DNA of 64,000 bases. It comes from a virus. A program made the position numbers and the translations under genes. The stretch lies in IMG/VR virus record IMGVR_UViG_3300024258_001044, positions 172,338 to 236,337 of that record. The stretch is one strand, 5' to 3'. Positions 55,378 through 63,746 of this stretch are shown here, in pieces. Numbering within the stretch: position 1 is the stretch's first letter; each line of letters starts with the position of its first letter. The notes beneath the pieces were generated by a model. The model searched no databases and had not been told where the DNA came from. It was given only the letters and a program-made list of their open reading frames with translations.

Positions 55378-58300
55378 TCACGACCAGCCGATATTCTCAA
55401 GCTGATGCTTTAGAGTTCCAGGCTGTGCTGAAGACTCTGACATACCTTCATCTGAAGTTCCAACGTTTACACCACCAAGATCAGAAGCTGTCTTAATAGT
55501 CTCTAATGGGCGCATGTTAGCGACGGTTCTCTTGAATGCTTCGAATGCACCATCATCAAAGGCCATTACCTCATCAACCTGACGGTTGAGGGCAGCCTTA
55601 GTTGCGGCAATCATTCCCTTACGCTGCATTTCCATACCAACGTCATATGCTCTTCTGAGCTTGACTCTGTAGTGCTCGCGCTCGGCTGCTGCTTTCTTCT
55701 GAAGGAATGCTTCCTTGACCTTAGCGGTGACTACGCTATCAGAAGCATCGCTCTCAAGCTCATCTTCGACTACGTCTTCTGCTACGTCCTCTACTGCATC
55801 CTCAAGTGCCTCACCCTTATCGCCCTTGTCATCTTCGTCACCATCATCAGCGTGGTTGATTACAGGGGAAGACTGGTCTGCCAACTGACGAGAAGCTGTA
55901 CCGGAGTAAGCCTGATCGCCTGCGACATCTGGTCCACCGGAAGAACCGCCTGCGGCTGGGGAGCCACTTGGAGCCTTCACTGCAACTTCTTCTGCTGTGT
56001 TAGTTGTAACCTTAGACTTGGTTGGGTGCTGCCCAATTCCATCATGAGCCGCAGAAGCCATATCTTCTTCTTCAGCAGGAGCCTCTTCCTCTTCTTCCTT
56101 ACCCTGCTCCATTGCCTTAGCAAGAAGGGCCTCTCTTCTTCTCTTCCTAAGCTCAAGAGCCTCGGCGATAAGAGTGTTCTCATCGGAAGAAGTTGCTGCT
56201 GTCTTAGCGGCCGGAGTTGCCTTAGGAGCTACTACGGTCTCTGTGTACTCAGCCACCTTGTTGAGAGTCTCAGCTACCAAGTGCGCCATGCTAAGAAGGG
56301 CTCTTGTCTCACCAATGATCTCTGCGGAATCTTTAAGAGCAAGACTTGTCATGCTGTTAAGATCGGACTTCTGCTTTGCAGTAAGTCTCTTGTACTTGTC
56401 GTATGTTGCAGAGATAAGTGCAAGCTCGTCAGCGGACTGATCTGCATCTGCAATTACTACCTTAAGGTTCTCAAGAACATTTCTGGAAAGTGCAAGCTTC
56501 TCAGCTTCCTCTTCACCGCCAACATCACCGATGTTAACTTCGACACCACCTTCTCCGCTTAGCTGACTCATTGCTTCCTGTGCGTCTGCAAGCGCGTCCT
56601 CTATTGCTTCGAATGCACTCTCAACTGCTGCCTTAGGATCTCCACCATCAAGAGGTGCTTCTTCTCCAAGAAGATCATCCTGAGGAAGTGCTTCCATCGG
56701 GGCTGCGTCAAGCGCTGGCTCTGCTGGCATTGCGCCAAGGTCTTCGCCAGGAAGTGCGCCAGGGATCTCCTGCGCGGTTCTGGTCAGAAGACGTGCTACG
56801 CTATCAAGTCCGGACTCTCTAATAGAAGCAACAACCTTCTTGCCATACTCTGGGCTTACGAGGAAGTCCCAGTAACGGTTAAGCTTGTTACCGTAAATGG
56901 TAGAAGCAGTTGTTGCGATGATAAGATTGCTACCTGCAAAAACCTCAAACTTAGAAGCTGCTTTGTTGATAGAACCATCAAGGTTTCTCTTCTGAGTGAA
57001 ACGGGTTTTGAGTGCTGGGCCAGCGTAAGATGCTCTCTTCTGCTTTTCCTTAGTCTCTTTGTCACCTGGGTACATGCCGTCAGTTCCACCTGTGTTTGCT
57101 GGGTTCGGATGCATGTGCTTGTCGGTGTTCCAGTACTTGTGGTAGTCCTCAGACTTGTAAGTTCCACTTGGCTCTACACCGTCTGCGCCACCGAAGTAGT
57201 AAGCGTGCTTTTCAACACGTTCTTTCATACGCTCGGAAGCTCTCTTCTGCTTCTCCTTAACTTCTTTGTCTCCGGGGACCATTCCGTCAGGTCCACCTAA
57301 GTTAGCTGGATTCGGATGCATCTGCTTATCACCAGTCTCACGAAGTTTCTTTTCGTGGGCACTCTCATCTTTGTAAGTTCCACTTGGCTCTACACCGTCT
57401 GCACCACCGAAGTGGTAAGCAACACGACGACGCATTTCCGCTCTTTTACGTAATCTACTCTCGTTCATAATTTCCTCTTTTAGGGCTTTTATAGTTTTGA
57501 TTTCGTTTTCATCAGAAGCAAATGCATAGCTTTCTGGTCCAACGCCACCTGTATCACCAAATGAATCAGACGGAGGTGTAACACCTGCCATCATAGTTGA
57601 ATCGCCACCCGTTCCAGTGTAGTCAGGAGTATCCTCACTATCCTTTGGTGATGTGATGGTGGCTGGAGCTGCCGGATCACCCGATGTAGCATCTGGTGAG
57701 GTAAAGGTTTCCCCTGCGGGGAACTCTCTTCCGAAGGCTCTAAAGATAGGTTCGTATAGTTCAGGAGATTCATCAAGAGTTTTTCCTGATGCATTCCTAA
57801 GCTCTGCGAGTGCCTGGGCAAATTCTGATTCTACTGTCTGACTATCTGTCAAGGCAGCAGATTTTACCAATCCGCCATTATGGTTAATAAATGCTGTTAC
57901 GATTCCTCGTCTCTGCCCAATAGAGCAGCCGTTTGGTCCGCAAACAGATGTTAATAATCTGTCCAACGAATCAGCCTGCGGCTCATCGAGAGCTTTAACG
58001 AATTCTCCAACATCGTTTAATCCATAAGATTTCAGTTCTGGTTCAAAGTTCTTAATTGATGCAAAGCATCTAAGTAATTTAGCTCCGGGTTCAGCGGGCT
58101 GAACAACTAAGCTGTATTCGATTGGCTTGAGTCCAAGGTTGATTTCGCCCCAAGCGCTTCTCATCATGATGTGCTGACAGTAATCTCTTGCAGTCTTTGC
58201 AGGGTTCTGGCATTCTGTGCAAACGGAAGTTTCGACAGCGGTTCCCATAGAACCAAATCGAACTACGCCAGTTGAAACCTTTCTTGCAAGATCCGGGTAG

Positions 58301-58785
58301 TTAACTCTGTCCAATGCACAAAGGCCAACTACCTGCTTCAACTTCTCATCATAATGTGTGTCGAGGATGATTCCTCTAATCCCGTCTACAGAGTCAGACT
58401 TATGATCAACACAGAGAGGCATTCCGATCCATGCTCTTGCGGCTACCTTAAGTTCAGACTCTGGGAAAATGTCCCCATTGTTGTTTCTGTGGGGCTTAAC
58501 GTTTCCATGCCACTTATGCTTTGCGTCCCAGTATCCCCAAGCCTTTTCTGAACCAACTGATTTTTGTTCTCCACTATCATTAATGAGAGATGCTTCCGCA
58601 GCTTTCAAGAAAATGATTGAGAAATACAAAAAGTCATCAGACTTAGGGGCAAGAGACTGCACAGTGCGTGCATGCTTTTCAAGTCTTTCGGCGATATGAG
58701 GGCTCGCCAGGAGATTGGAAGTCTCCTGGGTAGATAACACTCGGGCAGTACTGCCGCTGTCATAACCTTTTTTGTGTTCAAACAT
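55378..58785 (-). CDS. Prohead protease/scaffold-like fusion protein with tandem repeats, 1135 aa
   Basis: ATG 58785 is preferred (AAGGA seven nt upstream); a GTG six codons earlier has no site. Residues ~85-245 resemble a prohead protease domain: NNNGDIFPESELKVAARAW, then DHKS with H128 and FGSMG with S179 as candidate catalytic pair, and a Cys/His cluster (TECQNPAKTARDYCQHI). Residues 457-586 contain two tandem copies of a ~60-residue unit. Residues ~650-1000 are Ala/Glu/Asp-rich coiled coil and acidic linker (DEDDKGDKGEALEDAVEDVA), typical of scaffold or core proteins, and the C-terminal 100 are helical. It lies in the standard protease/scaffold slot before the capsid gene. Protease identity is inferred from layout; the fusion is clear from one unbroken frame. 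Confidence 0.6.
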   Translation of the reverse strand: MFEHKKGYDSGSTARVLSTQETSNLLASPHIAERLEKHARTVQSLAPKSDDFLYFSIIFLKAAEASLINDSGEQKSVGSEKAWGYWDAKHKWHGNVKPHRNNNGDIFPESELKVAARAWIGMPLCVDHKSDSVDGIRGIILDTHYDEKLKQVVGLCALDRVNYPDLARKVSTGVVRFGSMGTAVETSVCTECQNPAKTARDYCQHIMMRSAWGEINLGLKPIEYSLVVQPAEPGAKLLRCFASIKNFEPELKSYGLNDVGEFVKALDEPQADSLDRLLTSVCGPNGCSIGQRRGIVTAFINHNGGLVKSAALTDSQTVESEFAQALAELRNASGKTLDESPELYEPIFRAFGREFPAGETFTSPDATSGDPAAPATITSPKDSEDTPDYTGTGGDSTMMAGVTPPSDSFGDTGGVGPESYAFASDENEIKTIKALKEEIMNESRLRKRAEMRRRVAYHFGGADGVEPSGTYKDESAHEKKLRETGDKQMHPNPANLGGPDGMVPGDKEVKEKQKRASERMKERVEKHAYYFGGADGVEPSGTYKSEDYHKYWNTDKHMHPNPANTGGTDGMYPGDKETKEKQKRASYAGPALKTRFTQKRNLDGSINKAASKFEVFAGSNLIIATTASTIYGNKLNRYWDFLVSPEYGKKVVASIRESGLDSVARLLTRTAQEIPGALPGEDLGAMPAEPALDAAPMEALPQDDLLGEEAPLDGGDPKAAVESAFEAIEDALADAQEAMSQLSGEGGVEVNIGDVGGEEEAEKLALSRNVLENLKVVIADADQSADELALISATYDKYKRLTAKQKSDLNSMTSLALKDSAEIIGETRALLSMAHLVAETLNKVAEYTETVVAPKATPAAKTAATSSDENTLIAEALELRKRRREALLAKAMEQGKEEEEEAPAEEEDMASAAHDGIGQHPTKSKVTTNTAEEVAVKAPSGSPAAGGSSGGPDVAGDQAYSGTASRQLADQSSPVINHADDGDEDDKGDKGEALEDAVEDVAEDVVEDELESDASDSVVTAKVKEAFLQKKAAAEREHYRVKLRRAYDVGMEMQRKGMIAATKAALNRQVDEVMAFDDGAFEAFKRTVANMRPLETIKTASDLGGVNVGTSDEGMSESSAQPGTLKHQLENIGWS
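57028..57417 (-). repeat. Two in-frame tandem repeats inside the protease/scaffold-like gene
   Basis: Copy 1 57235-57417 and copy 2 57028-57201, period 216 nt (72 codons). Shared words: FGGADGVEPSGTYK, MHPNPAN, GGxDGMxPGDKExKEKQKRAS. The DNA is also nearly the same over the first 35 bases (GGCTCTACACCGTCTGC on the plus strand), which suggests a fairly recent duplication. Confidence 0.85.
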
Positions 58786-58802
58786 ATACCTATCCTTGCT
58801 CA

Positions 58803-58825
58803 CAACTAATATAGTTTATTAGTTG
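58803..58825. repeat. Perfect inverted repeat before the protease/scaffold-like gene
   Basis: CAACTAATA-TAGTT-TATTAGTTG, nine-base arms, in the 40-nt gap upstream of the gene. No U tract, so it is more likely an operator or 5' hairpin than a terminator. Its CTAAT/ATTAG words echo the palindromes at 45874-45902, with different spacing. Confidence 0.6.
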
Positions 58826-58843
58826 ATACAATATTTGTGTAAA

Positions 58844-60649
58844 TTATTTTGATAATACGGTTAAGCCCAATACATGCTGGTTAATGTAATCCTTGGCCCT
58901 ATCAATAGTAGATAGAAGGTCATCACATGCCGATTCATATTGGTCTGATTTCTCAACCAGTAAATCAAAGAAAGAAGGCTCTTCCAAGTATTCTATAAGA
59001 TCGAAAATCTCTTCAATGATGTCTGCTGCCTGTTTTGAGGAGTCAGCCAATGAATCAATAATCTCCATTGTTGTCGAAATATCTTTGATCTTGTTTAATC
59101 CACGAACAATATCACGGATTTTGGTAAGGTACTTCCCTACGATTTTTGTCTGCCTTTTTACAGACTGAGCATACTGCCCCTTAGTCTTTGCAAGTTTTTC
59201 GTAATCACTTGAAATCTTTTCATAAGCCGTTTTGTTATGAATGATATTCTCTTTCGATTCTTCAATCACTTCTTCAGCATCAGCAAGGACCTTGTAGATT
59301 CTCTTGGCCTGATCTTTGACGCTTTCAGAAACTGGCACACCTGCCTCGGACTTCAAAGAATCATCTCCAACAAGGATAGTATTCTGTCCGAATCTGCCAA
59401 ACAAATCATCTGCAATCTTAACGTAATCCGCAGCTTTATCAAGTTCCACAACCTCAGAGAAGTGAACCTTGTTTGGTCCAAGCTCTACAGCAATTCTTGC
59501 GGCAACAAGTTCCCTTAGGTTCTTGGTTTCCAATTTGGAGATCAGAACGAATTTACTATCAAACTCGTCATCATTTGCAAATCTGTTAAGCTCAGTAAAG
59601 ATATGATGAGACTCTGTAGTCGGATAGATAAATGAACCAAGACTCTTAAAGCCGGCAAGTAAAACTTCGTCCTTAGATATTTCCAAGTCAGCATACTTTG
59701 TAGTTCTTTCATCACCGATACAAATGGCTGTACCACCAAGCTCTGCATAACATGCTTTATTATCGTCATAGGCGGCTCTCTTAAAAACAGATACTTCACC
59801 ACCGCTTGATAAGAAGCCATCAAGATATACGGCGATAAAGCGTGGGCGTTTTATCTTTAAGTTTCTAATTAGACTTGAACTCAGCTTAGCAGTTTTCGAA
59901 ATGCCATTGTCGTTCAAAGTTAACAATGGCAAACCTTTCCAATTAGAAAAGCCTGTCTGCATTATACTGGAATATTTTACTATAACTTTTCCGCTGCCAC
60001 CATGCTTTTTGCAAAATTTGCTGAGGTAATCATCACTCTTACTCTCAACTGAAATCTTGTGACCAATGGTGATGCCGAGTCTATCAGAGAGTCCTCCGAC
60101 AATCTCAAGCACTGCGGTAACATCTGCACAACCAAATGTCGCAAGACTTCCTGGCTGGATGTTTTTATAGATCTTTTTAATCTTATTTTTACTATCAACA
60201 AATACAATGTCAATAGGGAATGATACAGAGCCCATGTGATACAACACATTACTTGGACGATTGTATGGGAAAAGTAAACCTGCGGACTCTGGAAGGCTTC
60301 TGTAAGGCTCTAATCCTGCTGCCTTATCTGCAATGTCATCTGCAACATCACATTCAAACTCTGCGACAGGGGCATCGTCATCGGAGACAGTGACAAGACA
60401 CTCCTTCTCCTCTGCTTCATCATCAGCTAAGTTGTAAGACGAATCTCCAACTTCCATATGCCCCATCATTCCTTCTTCAATTACTGTAGACGGATCCTGT
60501 TGATCTGGTATTACAGACTTTCCTACGGATAAAGAATCATAACGCGGCTGAGGATCCATCTGCATATCGGTTACGGGATCTCCTTTTGGAGCCATAGAAC
60601 CCATTTCATGTTCCGTAGAACCTGTGTATGGCCATGCTATTTTTTTCAT
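58844..60649 (-). CDS. Virion-type protein with embedded DUF192-like domain, 601 aa
   Basis: ATG 60649 has GAGGG 5 nt upstream; ATG 60661 overlaps the previous stop (ATGA) but lacks a site. Residues ~95-201 follow the DUF192 pattern: KAAGLEPYRSLPESAGLLFPYN, then VSFPIDIVFVDSKNKIKKI, and VLEIVGGLSDRLGITIGHKI. The usual DUF192 signature 'GML-F-x-F...M-x-x-T-x-x-PLDI-x-F-x-D...V-L-E-x-x-x-G-x-x-x-x-x-x-x-x-x-G-D' is matched closely. DUF192 proteins are mostly secreted bacterial or archaeal proteins of unknown function. The N-terminal 95 residues are acidic and Met-rich; the C-terminal ~400 contain alpha/beta then long helices. Sits between portal-side genes and the protease/scaffold gene, so likely a minor head protein. 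Confidence 0.65.
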   Translation of the reverse strand: MKKIAWPYTGSTEHEMGSMAPKGDPVTDMQMDPQPRYDSLSVGKSVIPDQQDPSTVIEEGMMGHMEVGDSSYNLADDEAEEKECLVTVSDDDAPVAEFECDVADDIADKAAGLEPYRSLPESAGLLFPYNRPSNVLYHMGSVSFPIDIVFVDSKNKIKKIYKNIQPGSLATFGCADVTAVLEIVGGLSDRLGITIGHKISVESKSDDYLSKFCKKHGGSGKVIVKYSSIMQTGFSNWKGLPLLTLNDNGISKTAKLSSSLIRNLKIKRPRFIAVYLDGFLSSGGEVSVFKRAAYDDNKACYAELGGTAICIGDERTTKYADLEISKDEVLLAGFKSLGSFIYPTTESHHIFTELNRFANDDEFDSKFVLISKLETKNLRELVAARIAVELGPNKVHFSEVVELDKAADYVKIADDLFGRFGQNTILVGDDSLKSEAGVPVSESVKDQAKRIYKVLADAEEVIEESKENIIHNKTAYEKISSDYEKLAKTKGQYAQSVKRQTKIVGKYLTKIRDIVRGLNKIKDISTTMEIIDSLADSSKQAADIIEEIFDLIEYLEEPSFFDLLVEKSDQYESACDDLLSTIDRAKDYINQHVLGLTVLSK

Positions 60650-60657
60650 TTGATCCC

Positions 60658-61530
60658 TCATAAAAACTTGCTCAGTTGGTTAATCACAGCGGAGATAAAC
60701 ATAGGATCTCTGCCATTCAAAATATTTTTGACTAATGTGATACTGATACCAATAGACGCTCCACCTGGAGACTTCTTACTGTTTAACTCTGCAATGTTCA
60801 ATTGCTGAACTCTGTTCTTGAGATTTGGGTAAGCTCTCTGCTGAGCCTCTGGTGACATTCTTCCGACCATAACATCAATAATAGCCTTAATCTGCTTTGC
60901 GACCAAGAGGGGGTTATTAGTTATCCAGGTTTGAGCCTCTTTGCCTAACTGAGGATTTGTTCCACTCTCTTGACCAAGATACTGATCTGCCCTATGAATC
61001 GCCTTAGAATAAGCTGACTCATGAGCTTTGTTGATATCCTTATGCTTTGAGTACTCGGTTATCAATGTTCTACTGTAGATATTGGTAAGCTTCTTGATAG
61101 TTTCGTTTCTGTCTGTTAAGTCAGAATTATTAATCTTAAGCATCAATCTGTTATACTTCACAACACGCGAATAGTTTCTTGACTTTTCGGCTGCCTCAGC
61201 AAACTTAAGAATTAGATAATCTGAAAAACTCGCTAAGGTATACTCCTCAATGTTATCCATGTCATCGCCAACTCTAACAAGAAGGTCCATTACCCTTGTG
61301 AGGATTTCTTCTTCATCCTCATCAGGTGCATCTACTTTTGGCTTACCATGATCCTTGTACTGCTCGGGGTCATTATCCCCCATCATTAACGGCTCGGTAG
61401 TTCTTTCAAGCAAATTGATGCCACCCCTGCCAGCATTTTCAGTGGCAGAATCAGTGTCCGTAAGTCCAACAGGAACATTCCTGAATTTCTTCGGCGCCTC
61501 ATAATCGGATGACCAATAAGCTTTTTTCAT
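60658..61530 (-). CDS. Unknown head-region protein, 290 aa
   Basis: N-terminal ~70 residues polar and acidic, then helical (ILTRVMDLLVRVGDDMDNIE ... DYLILKFAEAAEKSRNYSRV), and a C-terminal helical domain with Ile/Leu/Val (ISITLVKNILNGRDPMFISA). ATGA overlap with the 139-aa gene upstream and with the 601-aa gene's first possible ATG downstream. No family. Confidence 0.55.
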   Translation of the reverse strand: MKKAYWSSDYEAPKKFRNVPVGLTDTDSATENAGRGGINLLERTTEPLMMGDNDPEQYKDHGKPKVDAPDEDEEEILTRVMDLLVRVGDDMDNIEEYTLASFSDYLILKFAEAAEKSRNYSRVVKYNRLMLKINNSDLTDRNETIKKLTNIYSRTLITEYSKHKDINKAHESAYSKAIHRADQYLGQESGTNPQLGKEAQTWITNNPLLVAKQIKAIIDVMVGRMSPEAQQRAYPNLKNRVQQLNIAELNSKKSPGGASIGISITLVKNILNGRDPMFISAVINQLSKFL

Positions 61531-61946
61531 TTTGTTTTTCCGAAATCCTCGCTATTAACCCTATCAGAGATAGAGTGGCCCTTATAAGAACCTTTTGGCT
61601 TATAACCACCAACGATATCTGAGGCAGTGAATACCTTTCCGGACTCATCAATATAAGTAGGCTGAGTTGTTCCTGACGCTGCGTCATTCTCTAAGACCTC
61701 TTCTTCGATGTCACCACTAAGAAACTCAGATAAGGAGTTTAATAAATTTTCAGCTTCAATCCTTGTTATTAAGTTTTCGGAAGTCGAAGTAGGGCCTTTT
61801 AAAGTAATTAGGACACTTTCAAATTCATTACTTCTTTCTTCATGAGGAATCTCCTCTACACAAACAGAAATTTGATTCTCAAGTTCGTTGAGAAATTTCT
61901 TTTCAAATGGTTTAGCAGATGATTCTTCAGCTTCTTTCTTGGTCAT
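61527..61946 (-). CDS. Unknown protein, 139 aa
   Basis: Acidic helical N-terminal part (EKKFLNELENQISVCVEEI) and a flexible Gly/Ser/Lys C-terminus (GGYKPKGSYKGHSISDRVNS). Start ATG 61946 after GGGGGAT. Follows the portal gene. No family recognised. Confidence 0.55.
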   Translation of the reverse strand: MTKKEAEESSAKPFEKKFLNELENQISVCVEEIPHEERSNEFESVLITLKGPTSTSENLITRIEAENLLNSLSEFLSGDIEEEVLENDAASGTTQPTYIDESGKVFTASDIVGGYKPKGSYKGHSISDRVNSEDFGKTK

Positions 61947-61976
61947 AAGATCCCCCTATAAGAGTATGAAGAATTA

Positions 61977-63743
61977 CTATAATTCGCCGCCGCCATCAGG
62001 GGCTCCACCCATCGGAGGTGCTCCACCTTCGCCGCCAAGGTCGCCCATTGGGCCACCGTCACCACCACCGCCGCCCATGCCGGGCAATGCAGGTGGTCCG
62101 CCACCTCCTCCCATCCCTGGGAGATCTTCCATTCCTGGCGGCATCTCTTCGTCCATGCCTCCTCCACCATCGGCAGGAGCAACTGGCTCTGGGATTGGCT
62201 TTTCAGGATCGAGATTTCTAAGCTCAGAAAGCCTCATTGTCATCATAGATTCCTGCTCTTTCTGCATAATGGCCTCATCGATAAGCTCCTTACGAAGACG
62301 AGCCTGCTCTTCCTCATAAGAAATTCCAAGACTTCTGTAAAGGGTATGCTTTGAGACTTGCTTATTGGCAACATAGTTTGCCAAGTTTTGAACATAATCC
62401 ATCACGTCGTAAAGATTCATATGATTGAAGTCAACCTGAGGAACAACCAATCTTTTCTGTCCATCGACATATTCAAAAAATTCTTGAATTTCGCAGATAG
62501 GTGCAAAGATTTTTTGTTCAAGCCATTTCTTAATCATGTTTCTGAAAATGTCATACCTCTGCCTTAACACTTCCAATCCAACGGAAGAGCTTGCATAGGT
62601 TGCTGATTCTTGATCCATCAAAGCCTTAGGAACCTGAAGACCAGTGTAGATGTTATTGTTGATTAACTCAATGTCTCCTGCGATATCAAGTACTGCACCG
62701 GAGAAACCGACTCGTTCAATCGTAACACCATCGTGAGTTACGAGCTTGAAATCCTTATCGTACTGAGCTTCTTCAAGGACCATCCTGAAGGAATCAATAT
62801 CCGACTGAGTTGGCCTATAGCCTTCAGAGCCACCAAGCTTAACCAAAGTCAATGGATTGATCATCCCGTCTGCCTGAGCAAATTTTGATTCGCGGAGCTT
62901 ATCGTAAAGCATCAAATCCTTATATACAGAAACAATAATTGACGTTCCTCTAATATCATAAGGAGAGCTTAAGAGCTTCAGGTGGGAAATATTAAAATCA
63001 TCAAGTGGGATGTTTAACCCTTTCTTGACGTGCTCAAGGATCTGGCCAGGAATCCTTCTCTTCATTGCCATGTCTTTTGGTGAATTGGAATTAACCAATC
63101 TTTGCAAAGAAGAATCGGGCCTTAGCGATACAATAGTCTTATCGCCAACTGATGGCTTCTCTACATGGACATAATCTGGATTAAGGATGGTGATCCTTTT
63201 CCAAACACCGCGATCTTTGTCGAGTTCTGCATAAGGGAACGCTTCCCCCATTTTCCAGAATTCAAGTGCTGCACCGTAAACTACGGAATATAGATCGATC
63301 TCTTCAGCCATTTCAGTAAAGAACTGCTGAACCTTTTTGCTTTTGCAAGTAATGTTGATTTTAGAGATAGGGTAAGAAGAATGAAGGTTGATAGCATTAC
63401 GAACGATTGGGTGAGTATCATAAAAAACTCTGTTCCACGCATTCATCGTGACTCGGTCACGAGGAAGATTCAGGTTGGCAAGCTGAAATAGCGGAGAATA
63501 TACTTCTGGCCCAATTCTGTCAGAATGGGATGAGCTTGTTGGCCCAACGGTTTGACCAAATGTGGCAACCTTTTTGAACAAAGAGGAGTGAGCAATGGCT
63601 GCCGGAATTCTACTCTGACTCTTAGCGTCAATTATCTGATTTGTTCGTTCGTGAATTTCTGCACGTCTAAGCTCAGATAGGCCAGCAGCAGTCTTTTTTG
63701 AGACTGATGGATTGTGTGGCCTTGTTCCTCTTCTTGTAGTCAT
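61977..63743 (-). CDS. Portal protein, 588 aa
   Basis: Immediately downstream of the TerL gene (3 nt). Core motifs of portals are visible: NAWNRVFYDTHPIVRNAINL (clip-side helix), LEFWKMGEAFPYAELDKDRG followed by ITILNPDYVHVEK, SSPYDIRGTSIIVSVYKDLM, and VPKALMDQESATYASSSVGL. The last ~65 residues are an extreme Gly/Pro/Met/Asp run (GMGGGGGPPALPGMGGGGGD), not usual in portals, and its DNA is more G+C-rich than the neighbours. That tail may be an added disordered arm. Portal identity is well supported by sequence and order. Confidence 0.85.
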   Translation of the reverse strand: MTTRRGTRPHNPSVSKKTAAGLSELRRAEIHERTNQIIDAKSQSRIPAAIAHSSLFKKVATFGQTVGPTSSSHSDRIGPEVYSPLFQLANLNLPRDRVTMNAWNRVFYDTHPIVRNAINLHSSYPISKINITCKSKKVQQFFTEMAEEIDLYSVVYGAALEFWKMGEAFPYAELDKDRGVWKRITILNPDYVHVEKPSVGDKTIVSLRPDSSLQRLVNSNSPKDMAMKRRIPGQILEHVKKGLNIPLDDFNISHLKLLSSPYDIRGTSIIVSVYKDLMLYDKLRESKFAQADGMINPLTLVKLGGSEGYRPTQSDIDSFRMVLEEAQYDKDFKLVTHDGVTIERVGFSGAVLDIAGDIELINNNIYTGLQVPKALMDQESATYASSSVGLEVLRQRYDIFRNMIKKWLEQKIFAPICEIQEFFEYVDGQKRLVVPQVDFNHMNLYDVMDYVQNLANYVANKQVSKHTLYRSLGISYEEEQARLRKELIDEAIMQKEQESMMTMRLSELRNLDPEKPIPEPVAPADGGGGMDEEMPPGMEDLPGMGGGGGPPALPGMGGGGGDGGPMGDLGGEGGAPPMGGAPDGGGEL

Positions 63744-63746
63744 CTA

